A stretch of 36,836 bases of DNA from Annulohypoxylon bovei var. microspora (lineage: Eukaryota; Ascomycota; Sordariomycetes; Xylariales; Hypoxylaceae): NCBI GenBank assembly GCA_022836615.1, contig MU405432.1, forward strand, positions 1 through 36,836, in the 5' to 3' direction. Below, one piece after another: positions 26,216 through 33,988 of this stretch; position 1 is the first letter of the stretch; the number at the start of each line of letters is the position of its first letter. The translations under genes and the position numbers were made by a program. The notes beneath the pieces are model-generated. The model had not been told where the DNA came from. It searched no databases and saw only the letters and a program-made list of their open reading frames with translations.

Positions 26216-26320
26216 TATGGCTTATCGATAAGGGGTTCAACCAATCAGAAACGCCCCTTCTTAAAAAGAGGGGTACTATTGAATGCAATACTATTGAAAT
26301 AGCAAATCTCTTTTAAAAAA
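26216..26320 (-). repeat. Right terminal inverted repeat of the 675-bp element
   Basis: Reverse-complement counterpart of 25,646-25,734. It is longer because of an inserted or duplicated CAATAGTATTGC segment and a diverged middle with its own small hairpin (CCCCTTCTTAAAAAGAGGGG). Confidence 0.8.
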
Positions 26321-26561
26321 GTAATACGCGTTGGCAAGTTTTCTTCATTTGCTTGGACCGGGTTTATTAAGTAAAATATTACTAACTAGTGTAACTTTCA
26401 GTTAAGTATTGTACCAAGGTAATTATAATTTAAATTTCTTGAGAATTAGTGTGTTGTTACTTGTGCTTAGTTATATGCTACTTAATAACCCTTGTTTAAG
26501 GACGTATGCTAATTAAAGGGATAATTAGGTAAGTAAATATTAAACTAAAACAAATTATAAC

Positions 26562-28112
26562 TTAGGCAAGATCAGGGAGCATATTTTTGTGCAACCAACA
26601 TTTATCTCGCAAACCACGACACTCGATGATGATATCACCACTCTTGTCTGGGGCTGCGATGCTGTATCTGGTAGAAGAACCTTTCCACCTTCCTAAACGG
26701 CAATCGATAGCACGAATAGTTTTGTCGACCAGCGAGAATGACCAAACCCTGTTGCCCGAGTCGGGTAACCTTATCAAGATAATGTTAGTCCCCGGTGAGT
26801 ATATAGCATTAGAAGATAGACCAGTTCCAATGGGATCCTCTAGGCTACCATGTTTCATAATTAAATCATTTATGAATGTGATTCCGTCGTCTTTGAGAAT
26901 ATCGGCTAGTTGTGTTATAGCGGTGACAGAACGGAACACGAGGGCCTCTGCGCGGGCTTCGATGGCCGCCACCGCAACATTAGGTATGCTTAGCCTTCTT
27001 TGGATTGACCGAGCAGCTTGTAAAATTGCAAGGGCGGAATATTGGAGCGCATGGTTCTGTTCGACAAACCCCCCCTCGATGTTACCGATAAGCTGGTTAA
27101 AGACCGCTACGATAACACCGAGAGGAAGCTTATCGACACTCCCCAACTTCTGGGTCAGGAGGCGCAGTGGTTGACAAAGTTGCCCCGACCTTCCCGGTGT
27201 GGATATGCCATATAGTCGAGCCAGTACTCCAATTAACCCTATTTCTGCCCCGACGTCGTCATTGGGACCGTCGTTGAAGTCGCTGAGTTCCCAGGGTTGC
27301 AAAAATGTCCACGGCGGCTTAGATACGCACACTGGGACCCAGACGGCCTCTCGAACAACCTGCGCGAACGAAGCCCAGGAGCAGAGATCCCTGTGAATGA
27401 CGGTGGCAGATTGTGATAATAGAGACCCAACCAAGCTTTCTAGTGTCAAAATGACGCTATCTTTGTTCGAGATGTCTTGAGTTTGGGTTTGGATAGTCGC
27501 CTGGGCTTTTGCCAATTCCTTTTGGTAGTATTTCCTGAAGGTGTTGGCTGTCTTGAGCTTGTTCTTGCGGCTTTCCGCTCGACGGCGTAAGGTGTCACTC
27601 AGAGTTTGCCTTGTTCTTAAATGCCCACTCTTCATGTGTAGCTCTACATCCTTGTCGTCCAATTGCGACTGCAGATCATTATTCTCGGTTTCGAGTTCTT
27701 TGATGCGCATTTGAAGCATGACCTTCTCTCCATTTAATAGAGCATTTCGGTGTTCAGGGGACATGTCCCTTAGGTAGTCTAAGTGGCCATCACGGCCAAG
27801 GATCAGAGTAGCTAAGTTATCGAATCTACTTTGCTCAAGTTTCTTAGCTTTGCGCGAGAGTCTTTTAGGGTCTATCTTATTTTGATCGTCTACGATGCTT
27901 TTAAAACCTCTCCTGTAGCGATCGAGCTCTTGGTCCATCCGCGCTTCAAGTGCGTAGGCGTCATCGGACGTAGATTTTTCTTTGTTGATTAGATTCTGCA
28001 GAAATTGTGTCGACTCTCTAAATTCATCATCGTTATTATTTGTATCTAGGAGGCGCTTTACCAGTTTATTGCAGCAATCTAGGCGTCTGTCGAGTTCTTG
28101 TCGTGATGCCAT
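26562..28112 (-). CDS. Gene B: coiled-coil protein with C-terminal globular region, 516 aa, family not recognised
   Basis: An ATG start (context AAGATGG) opens a continuous frame. Residues 1-120 are charged and helical (LDRRLD, ARMDQELDRYRRGF, SRKAKKLEQ). Residues about 130-220 form a clear coiled coil with heptad-like spacing (MRIKELETENNDLQSQLDD and a following Arg/Lys-rich helix). From about 235 the protein changes to a folded-looking region with Trp-rich SKPPWTFLQPWE, a Leu/Ala-rich helical middle, and a C-terminal part with short strand-like runs (NIILIRLP, VWSFSLVD, GDIIIECRG). There is no signal peptide or membrane segment. It follows gene C on the same strand with a 573-bp gap. The architecture suggests an oligomerising scaffold or regulator; that is inference only. 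Codon use looks normal and no break is seen. Confidence 0.75.
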   Translation of the reverse strand: MASRQELDRRLDCCNKLVKRLLDTNNNDDEFRESTQFLQNLINKEKSTSDDAYALEARMDQELDRYRRGFKSIVDDQNKIDPKRLSRKAKKLEQSRFDNLATLILGRDGHLDYLRDMSPEHRNALLNGEKVMLQMRIKELETENNDLQSQLDDKDVELHMKSGHLRTRQTLSDTLRRRAESRKNKLKTANTFRKYYQKELAKAQATIQTQTQDISNKDSVILTLESLVGSLLSQSATVIHRDLCSWASFAQVVREAVWVPVCVSKPPWTFLQPWELSDFNDGPNDDVGAEIGLIGVLARLYGISTPGRSGQLCQPLRLLTQKLGSVDKLPLGVIVAVFNQLIGNIEGGFVEQNHALQYSALAILQAARSIQRRLSIPNVAVAAIEARAEALVFRSVTAITQLADILKDDGITFINDLIMKHGSLEDPIGTGLSSNAIYSPGTNIILIRLPDSGNRVWSFSLVDKTIRAIDCRLGRWKGSSTRYSIAAPDKSGDIIIECRGLRDKCWLHKNMLPDLA

Positions 28113-28685
28113 CTTGGTCTCGTGGTGGCATGGGTAGGTAGGTAATATTAGTATAGGTCGATGTTACGCGGATCTAGGGCGAATAGGTTGGAGCCGAGAA
28201 TGAGAACACCGACAGGTGTCCTGGCAATGTATTACATCTAGATAAATATCATGAGCCTACATTAAGTTTGGAAGTGGAGAGCTCTTACCTATCCTTATAG
28301 ACTGCTCCTGCAACATCCTCTTACTCTCGCTATACTCGGTACCTGGGTACAACTGAAAGCGGCCCCTTAACCATCGTGGTGGTGAATATCGCAGTCCTAC
28401 CTTGGAACGAATGCTCGGCGTATTCGCGAAATACAAGGCTAGAAATCTGATATTTAGGTATAACTAGGGGGGAAAACATCAGAGACCTTGTAGGATCCGC
28501 CTCGTGAACCTACTGATCGCTAGAAGGTGTGTGGCAATTACCCCTGAAGCTAACCTCGGAAGAGATATAGTAGTTTGGGGTTTATCGAATGATTTCACAT
28601 TGATATTTGTTGCGACAGTTAAAAAGCAATCTAATAACTGTAGCAAATTTTCAACATTCCTCCGTTCTTGCGATAGCCTATATTT
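28113..28685. other. Spacer between genes B and C
   Basis: This holds the promoter of gene B. TACC/GGTA runs occur at 28,130-28,150, and GC content is ordinary. A plus-strand 89-codon frame beginning at 28,504 with a non-ATG start runs antisense into the end of gene C and is not supported as a gene. No other feature was found. Confidence 0.55.
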
Positions 28686-29623
28686 CTACAGCTCATCCTC
28701 CTCAGACTCAATACCCGCGACTCGGAAGATGATAGACCTTTCGTCACTATCTGTTATTGCAAGCTTAATCTGATAGCATCGACGGCTTCCGTGTACTCTG
28801 CAGAGCTCGTCCTCGGGGATCATAGACCCGCCGTACCCGGGACTCATTTCCAAGACCTGCCGGAAGCAGTACCACCGAGAAGAGTCGGCTTCGCGGAGGA
28901 AGCTCATCAAATTATCATTGCTGCGGGTAATCCAGCAACTGGGCAGGAGAATATGTAATACTATATCTCGGAGACTTACCGAACACCCCTCTTCGACACT
29001 TGGTCGACATCGAGAGATGAACACAGTGATATTATCGCTAATGCGTTGCCAGGGGGCATTTTTATCTCGGGTACGCGACTGGGCTTTCAGTTGCCTTCGG
29101 AGCGCATCGCGATCACTTCTGAGCGCATCGCATTCGCACCGGAGGTTAGACTGAGGCTCAAGCTCCGAACGGCCTGGGATCGTCATCGCAGCGAAGGGCT
29201 CGTTCTGGCTAACGTTTAGTCTACGAGGATTCTCGGCTAGGGCTCGATGATTCTATTAATATGTAAACTTACCTGTCCTCCAGTCGCGGTGGCAGTGGTC
29301 GAGAGCCTATGCTGGTTGAGAAAAGTTCGTTCGAGGTCGGGTTGAGAGGCCTGTAGTTCCTCCTCCTTCAATTGCAGGGCGGCCTCCTTATCAGAAATGT
29401 ATTTCCGCTCCTCGCACATCTTCTCCTCGAGACACTTGAGGTCATTGTATAATCCTTGAACATCTCCAATTGTGGCATTAAGAAGCTTGAGTTTTGCCTC
29501 GAGCTCTATTATAATACGACGGGATCCATTGCTATTATCGTCGTGAAGGTTTACGCCAAGCAGACTTACCGACTCTGAGGCATTTTCAATGTTGCTTCGA
29601 AACACGTCAAATAGGTCAGACAT
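28686..29623 (-). CDS. Gene C: two-exon coiled-coil protein, 289 aa, family not recognised
   Basis: Exon 1 runs 29,623 to 29,273 (117 codons) and exon 2 runs 29,204 to 28,686 (172 codons plus stop). The 68-nt intron has a GTAAGT donor, an ACTAAAC branch-like site and a CAG acceptor. Splicing there joins two open frames in phase. Without splicing each frame would be a stub, and no in-frame alternative acceptor was found. Residues about 40-100 are a coiled coil (IELEAKLKLL, KCLEEKMCEERKYISDKEAALQLKEEEL). A second short heptad region with CDALRSDRDALRRQLKAQ follows the junction. The C-terminal 110 residues look folded (PWQRISDNITVFISRC, SSRWYCFRQVLEMSPG) and end in an acidic ESEEDEL. The layout of coiled coil then small C-terminal domain resembles gene B next door, though clear sequence identity is not evident. 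No targeting signal is seen. Function unknown. Confidence 0.75.
29205..29272 (-). other. 68-nt spliceosomal intron of gene C
   Basis: Read on the minus strand it starts GTAAGTTTAC and ends GTTAGCCAG. A TTAG occurs four bases before the CAG. Use of TTAG would shift the frame and stop after 16 codons, whereas CAG keeps the 172-codon downstream frame. Length and donor are typical of filamentous fungi. Confidence 0.8.
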
Positions 29624-29899
29624 GGTGAATGCTTTGACAAATATTGGGTAAGGGAATCGAGTTGGTGAACAGTGAGAGGTGGATGAATAGATACTTACCG
29701 TAGGTATTTATTTAACTTACTGACGTAAGTATTAATATTGATCATATTAAAGTTCGCCTTCGTACTAACTTTTACGGATACTACGGTTTAATTATAAATA
29801 CCTACCTACCTAGGTATATAAGTAAAAAATATTTGTTAGAATTTTCTTATTAATAAAGTAGGTAATTAGGTAGATATAAATTTGAGCAACCGCTGTATG
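29624..29899. other. Spacer upstream of gene C
   Basis: AT-leaning sequence with TACC/GGTA runs around 29,697-29,710 and 29,800-29,820 and no coding capacity. It should contain the gene C promoter. Confidence 0.5.
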
Positions 29900-30385
29900 C
29901 ATGTCGTGAATTTCGTCAGCTGTATGCGCCCACCCCGCGCATCAACGGTACCTTTCCCCGCATACAAATCCCTATACAAAACACATGTACATATTATCAA
30001 TGCTTACCCCGCGCAAGCCTTCACCTGCTCCCACACCTCTCTCTACACCCTCCTTTTAATCCCATTTCTTCCCCTTTAATCTCTAGTCGATTCTTTTTAT
30101 AATTACAGAATTAGAAATATCGCAAAGCACTTTCGGGTGAGCCTTGTTGCAGCCTTCCCTGATTGATGTGTGGATGGAAAATCAGGTTGAAAGCTGGATG
30201 CATCTAGAAGATGTTGACTAAGGTGGTCCCGTGAGATGCTTCAATGAAGGCCTTTTCGCCCTTTATGCATCTATCTTAAAACCCGATTTGTCAATTATAT
30301 AGACAACTACTAGGTGATTTGCGACGTCTTTCTAAGGATACAACTGTAAAAGATTTCTCATTGGATCGAAGTGGGGAAAAGGCAG
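29900..30385 (+). repeat. GC-normal copy of the repeat found RIP-mutated at 10,785-11,290
   Basis: Collinear with the AT-block copy over about 480 bp. It retains C-rich words (CCCACCCCGCGC, CTTCACCTGCTCCCACACC) that have become T-rich in the other copy. A 65-codon frame with a TTG start lies inside it but is not credible as a gene. The element family is not recognised; no terminal repeats are obvious. Confidence 0.8.
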
Positions 30386-30424
30386 ATTGTATAAGGCTTA
30401 ATTGATTGAATTGCGTAGGCGGCT

Positions 30425-30645
30425 GGTACCGGACAGAATAGCGTCAGGAAAAGTGCAGACAGTGCGCATATACAGTGTCTCGCACGCACTAGAAGCTAGA
30501 TATCCCCTGATTATCTAATTATTACCATATTGCCGGCCATATTTCGTGTAAGTCACCTTGAGAGGTAGTGCAAAGGATAGATTGCATACAGTGTTCGGGA
30601 CTGTATGCACCCACTGTCTGCACTTTTCCTGCCAGAGTGGGTACC
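30425..30645. mobile_element. 221-bp MITE-like element with terminal inverted repeats
   Basis: The ends carry GGTACC on both sides. Inside them a 19-bp arm, AGGAAAAGTGCAGACAGTG at 30,446-30,464, is exactly inverted at 30,612-30,630. Similarity continues inward through GCATACAGT-like sequence. The roughly 120 bp between the arms have no coding capacity. Target-site duplication is unclear and the outermost 15 bp of the arms are less well matched. Confidence 0.75.
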
Positions 30646-30893
30646 TTGGTAATTTGTATCATCTTAACTGGCAAATAACTTCAGACAGGGATTATTAGGC
30701 CAGTTAAAGCGATAGGGGAAAAAGTTTCTTTTGACATCCCATCCTGCATATGTGCAGTGCGGGAAACCCGCGACATACATACAGCGCGACCAACATTGCT
30801 CTAATTTTAATAACATCAAATATATATATAATTCGTAACAAATAATAAATAAGCATCTATTTAATAAATCTTCACTTACAATTTAACGACTCC
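30646..30893. other. 3' flank of gene D
   Basis: Short non-coding stretch with ordinary composition that becomes AT-rich from 30,800. The minus-strand 3' end of gene D lies here; the AT-rich sequence with ATTTATTA words could serve 3' end formation. Confidence 0.4.
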
Positions 30894-32273
30894 TCACTCT
30901 TCTTCAGAATCTTCAAACGCTAAAGCAGCAGCCATTGCCTTATCATTAGCATCGTCATGTGCATCCAATACGAGAAGTTCTTCGACGGAAGCTACCATGG
31001 CCTGAGTTTGTTTAAAGCGGTTCAAGGTCTTGACCATCTCCCCCCTTTCTTCACCGAGTTGCTGTATCTTGTCGAGGGTCCTTTCGAGCGGCGGTGGATC
31101 GCCTAACTTTTCCTCGGCCTCAATTAGGGCCATCGTAACAGGGAAGCTATGCGCTAGGTTCTCTCTGAACCAGGGATTCGCCCTCCACACTTGAGAGTAG
31201 CAGTGCTGAAGCATTCTCGGGATTGGCTCTTTCTTCTCAGGCCTTGTCCCTGGCTGCTTCACGTTCAAGCCGCTTACTGATAGGAGGGATCCTGCTAGTA
31301 CGGTCACGAGGATCTCAGCCATGTTTATCTGCTTGCTTTCCCACGTCTTGCACACCGGGATTATAGTCTCTTCTACCTCCAAGTTAGCATATTTTAAACA
31401 GGAGACAAGAAGCCCCCAGCATTTCACGCATTCCTTTAAGGCTGTTATCAAGCGGTGAGCCTGCGTCCGCTTTTCTACATCGCCTGCGTTGCCAACCATG
31501 CACACGCTCTGTTTGCATGGCACGTCGAGGTCGACTCCCGGGATCTGACGCATTTCTAGCATCGAGGCTAATTGTCTTGCATCGCGTGACCTCTTACCGG
31601 TGAGGCCGCAGGCAAACCGAGGTATCTTCCAGGCTAGATCTTGCCCTATGTCATTTTCGTCGTCAGAAATACTATCGTCGTCAGAAACACTATCGTCGAT
31701 AATTTCATTATTGGCCACGGCTTCCCCTGCAGTGTTAGGGTACGCCTTGTCGATCTCCTGGGCGACCTTCATGGCAGAGAGCTCAACTTCAGTTAACTGG
31801 CTACCGCCGTCGCTCTTGTACTTCTCGTATGTCTCAATGGCGAGTGAATATTTATTAAGTAGCGATACGACCCTCACGTTCTCCCTGGCTGTCCATGTAC
31901 AGCCTTCGCGGTTAATAACAGAGATCGTGGCGATATAGGCGCCGGGGCCTTCTTTGTCATACAACCACTTGCGATTGTCCGAGGCTCTATCGTGGAAATC
32001 ATATGCGACCATCCGCATCACTATCGAACGCAAGACAGGTCTAGGAATCGAGTGTAGGAGAAGGGACATCTGCGCCCGATTTCGGAGTACTTGGAGCATT
32101 TTGTGAACAGGGACTAGGTCTTGGTTAAGTAACTCTTCTCCCATCTCAATAATTGTAGGGTATATATCATCGTATGAAACGCCTTGGTCGATCTGGTTGA
32201 CTAGCTTCATCTGGAGGCTTGAGATTAAGGGGGTGGCCGCAGAAGCGGTTGGCGGAAATTGGGAGCTGTTCAT
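30894..32273 (-). CDS. Gene D: acidic protein of unknown family, 459 aa
   Basis: The open frame extends six codons upstream to a GTG, but the first ATG at 32,273 (context CGAAATGAAC) is the likely start. Residues 1-185 are mostly helical, with VPVHKMLQVLRNRAQMSLLLHSIPR and a Trp/Arg-rich patch (DNRKWLYDKEGPGAY, REGCTWTARENVR). A strongly acidic low-complexity linker of Asp and Ser (about 193-208) is followed by a second folded region with several Cys residues (FACGLTGKRSRD, KECVKCWGLLVSCLKYANLE). The C-terminal 70 residues look coiled coil (RTLDKIQQLGEERGEMVKTLNRF) and end in an acidic EDSEEE. The Cys residues do not form a recognisable zinc-finger spacing. No membrane or secretion signal is seen, so it is probably intracellular. 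It shares orientation with genes B, C and E. I do not recognise the family, and other exons cannot be excluded. Confidence 0.75.
   Translation of the reverse strand: MNSSQFPPTASAATPLISSLQMKLVNQIDQGVSYDDIYPTIIEMGEELLNQDLVPVHKMLQVLRNRAQMSLLLHSIPRPVLRSIVMRMVAYDFHDRASDNRKWLYDKEGPGAYIATISVINREGCTWTARENVRVVSLLNKYSLAIETYEKYKSDGGSQLTEVELSAMKVAQEIDKAYPNTAGEAVANNEIIDDSVSDDDSISDDENDIGQDLAWKIPRFACGLTGKRSRDARQLASMLEMRQIPGVDLDVPCKQSVCMVGNAGDVEKRTQAHRLITALKECVKCWGLLVSCLKYANLEVEETIIPVCKTWESKQINMAEILVTVLAGSLLSVSGLNVKQPGTRPEKKEPIPRMLQHCYSQVWRANPWFRENLAHSFPVTMALIEAEEKLGDPPPLERTLDKIQQLGEERGEMVKTLNRFKQTQAMVASVEELLVLDAHDDANDKAMAAALAFEDSEEE
31660..31700. repeat. Short coding repeat behind the Asp/Ser linker of gene D
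   Basis: The phrase TCGTCAGAAAYACTATCGTCG is repeated twice at an 18-bp step and encodes the Asp/Ser-rich linker. Slippage in this repeat could change linker length between strains. Confidence 0.6.
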
Positions 32274-32680
32274 TTCGTGTATGATATACACCTAATACTA
32301 GGTACTAGTTCAAGATAGGTACGTAGAGGTCATATGATAATAAATCGCGGAAACATGAAATTTGAGCATCAACAGCACTATTATATTTTGCTGCTACATG
32401 ACATTTAGCGGGGGTACCTATACTAAAGCGAGATATAATTAAAAGGAGGCATTTAACGCGAGGTAACTTGGGAAAGAACTCCTGCTATAGTTCCGTCTTT
32501 ACATGGTGCTTCTTGCTAAGATATTTGGTAAAATGATATACGTATATATAAATCATTAGTTAAAGTTATAGTTAACTACCTGATAAAAGTTAAAAAAGCT
32601 ATTTGAAGGAATTACCTAGGTCTTAGGTACCTCTAATTACCTACGCCGACTTACCAGTTTGTACCTACCTAAGCACCTAC
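32274..32680. other. 5' region of gene D and spacer
   Basis: Contains TACC/GGTA runs (32,290-32,325 and 32,615-32,680) and an AT-rich middle (32,520-32,600). No gene-length frame was found. The gene D promoter must lie in the left part. Confidence 0.5.
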
Positions 32681-33320
32681 TTAACGCGAGGCCACCCGTT
32701 CGAGTGGCACAATATCCCGAGTTTAGCCGGAGGTCGATGGTTCGATTCTTCGATCTCACACTTTTCTTTTCGTGCGACGAAACCACGCACCACCACGGTT
32801 CGCGCACCTGTTTAGCCACCCTTTAAGCCTCCCCTTTAGCCACCCGTGCTGCCACCCGTCTATCCCCCGTTGAGCCTCCCGTTTCCCCCGGCTTAACCAC
32901 CCATCCAACCACCCGTCTAACCACCCGTTGAACCCCCGGTGAACCACCCGTATAACCACCCACCCGATTAGCCACCCGTTGAACCACCTGTTCAGCCACC
33001 CGTAGCCACCCGCAGCCACCTTTCTAACGCCTTGGCCACCCTCTCGGGGGTTGCTTAGTCACCCAGCTTAGGGATCTTTTTACGTGGGCTGAGTCAATTA
33101 CGTAAGCATCTTAGGCAATCGCTGCTGCCCGCTGAACTGGTCTGTGCGCGAGAGCCAGCTTTTGACAAGCTTTTCGTTTTCGAAAAACTAATCTTATATC
33201 AAAAACCACCTTCTCACAAACGAACCACCTCAAAAGCTGAGACCCGTTAATTTGATTAGTTAAAAGCTTTGAGATAGACCCACCAACAAGATAATGCACC
33301 CAATCAATCGCCGTAAACAT
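32681..33320 (+). repeat. GC-normal copy of the minisatellite element mutated at 2,030-3,105
   Basis: It has three parts. A head (32,681-32,760) contains a small hairpin GCCAC...GTGGC and a GGTTCGATTC motif like a tRNA B box. A C-rich minisatellite follows (about 32,810-33,030). A tail (about 33,120-33,320) carries GTGCGCGAGAG, CTTTTCGTTTTCGAAAA and TTAGTTAAAAGCTTTGAG. Each part has its counterpart in the AT block in the same order. Minus-strand frames across the array read as repeated Gly-Trp-Leu and are artefacts. It may be a SINE-like or other non-autonomous element, or a satellite-bearing repeat; the class is not settled. Confidence 0.8.
32810..33030 (+). repeat. C-rich minisatellite, units of the form AACCACCCGTTG
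   Basis: About 18 imperfect units of 9-16 bp (AACCACCCGTCT, AACCACCCGTTG, AACCCCCGGTG, AGCCACCCGT and similar). Strand asymmetry is strong: the plus strand is almost free of G between units. The unit matches the longer array at 2,150-2,790. Confidence 0.85.
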
Positions 33321-33988
33321 AACGGCCTCTCTAGGGATAACGAGGTTTACACACTTTTTAGCGCCGAAGATCTGGGATTACCGTAATAGGAGATTTTTAA
33401 TAAGGATTGACCATGGAGGAAAAAAACATACCAAAGCTTTTCCCGTTCAATTACCCTCGTTAAACTCGGGTACTAGTCATGTGACACGGCACGTGTATAT
33501 AGTCAGCCATCGTGGCCTTTTCCCACGATCTTAGCTTTAACTTTATACATGCCACTTATGCCCATAGATGGCTGGCCATATGTTCATTATACCAGTTCTC
33601 CCTTGATCAGAGATCCCTTGTCATGCATGTCTCGATATCGTCAGCGTAGCTGTCGTTATATTTAGGTCCCCGGTTGCTAAAGCCCTGCTCCAAAACATTA
33701 GGTATGGGCCCCAGTTCCCCTTAACATATTTTTACAATTAATTATATATAAATTAATGTATTTTTTAAACCTTAATAAATTTTAAAAATTTATTAAACCT
33801 CGTAATTAAATACTTTAATTAATTGGAATGTGTAAAGGAATTAATTCTGTTTGAATAGCGTTAGTATTGGTTGAGCTATATTCATGTAAAAAGTACGTAT
33901 TTTGGTGTTAAAGTGTTACAAAAGGGGGTTATGACGGTTAGTAGCTAGCTCATTAAGCCATCTTCTTTTCCTAGTCGCCTTCGCTCTC
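33321..33988. other. 3' flank of gene E and spacer
   Basis: No gene found. A hairpin-capable ATCGTGG...CCACGAT pair lies near 33,508-33,528. The interval 33,725-33,835 is nearly pure A and T and resembles a short RIP-like patch. The remainder has ordinary composition. Confidence 0.5.

Larger units (their letters stand above)
25646..26320. mobile_element. 675-bp non-autonomous DNA transposon (MITE-like) with long terminal inverted repeats
   Basis: The left arm (25,646-25,734) and right arm (26,216-26,320) are imperfect inverted repeats. Both begin from outside with TTTTTTAAAAGAGATTTGC and include ATTCAATAGTA, GATTGGTTGAA and CTTATCGATAAG. The right arm carries an extra short duplication (CAATAGTATTGC-like). 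The interior has no gene-length frame; the 70-80 codon frames there run through the arms and are not credible. A 22-bp perfect palindrome lies inside the left half. The ends could be flanked by a TA duplication if the element starts at AAAGAG, but the A/T runs make the exact border uncertain. Superfamily not assigned. Confidence 0.8.

Noticed and set aside
26587..27174. 195-codon plus-strand frame opposite gene B
   Set aside because: Antisense shadow of a longer, well-structured frame; its amino-acid order shows no recognisable domain.
28504..28773. 89-codon plus-strand frame
   Set aside because: Begins at a non-ATG codon and its second half is antisense to the gene C 3' end; no domain.
29882..30079. 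65-codon plus-strand frame with TTG start
   Set aside because: Lies within a repeat that also exists as a mutated copy; no ATG at its start and no domain.
32690..32760. Genuine tRNA gene
   Set aside because: A B-box-like motif is present, but acceptor and T-stems do not pair and the A to B spacing is short.
32756..33019. 87-codon minus-strand frame rich in Gly-Trp-Leu
   Set aside because: It is the translation of the C-rich minisatellite and has no separate support.
33725..33835. Separate gene-free RIP block in the island
   Set aside because: Only about 110 bp and without an identified repeat partner; simple AT-rich spacer is enough to explain it.
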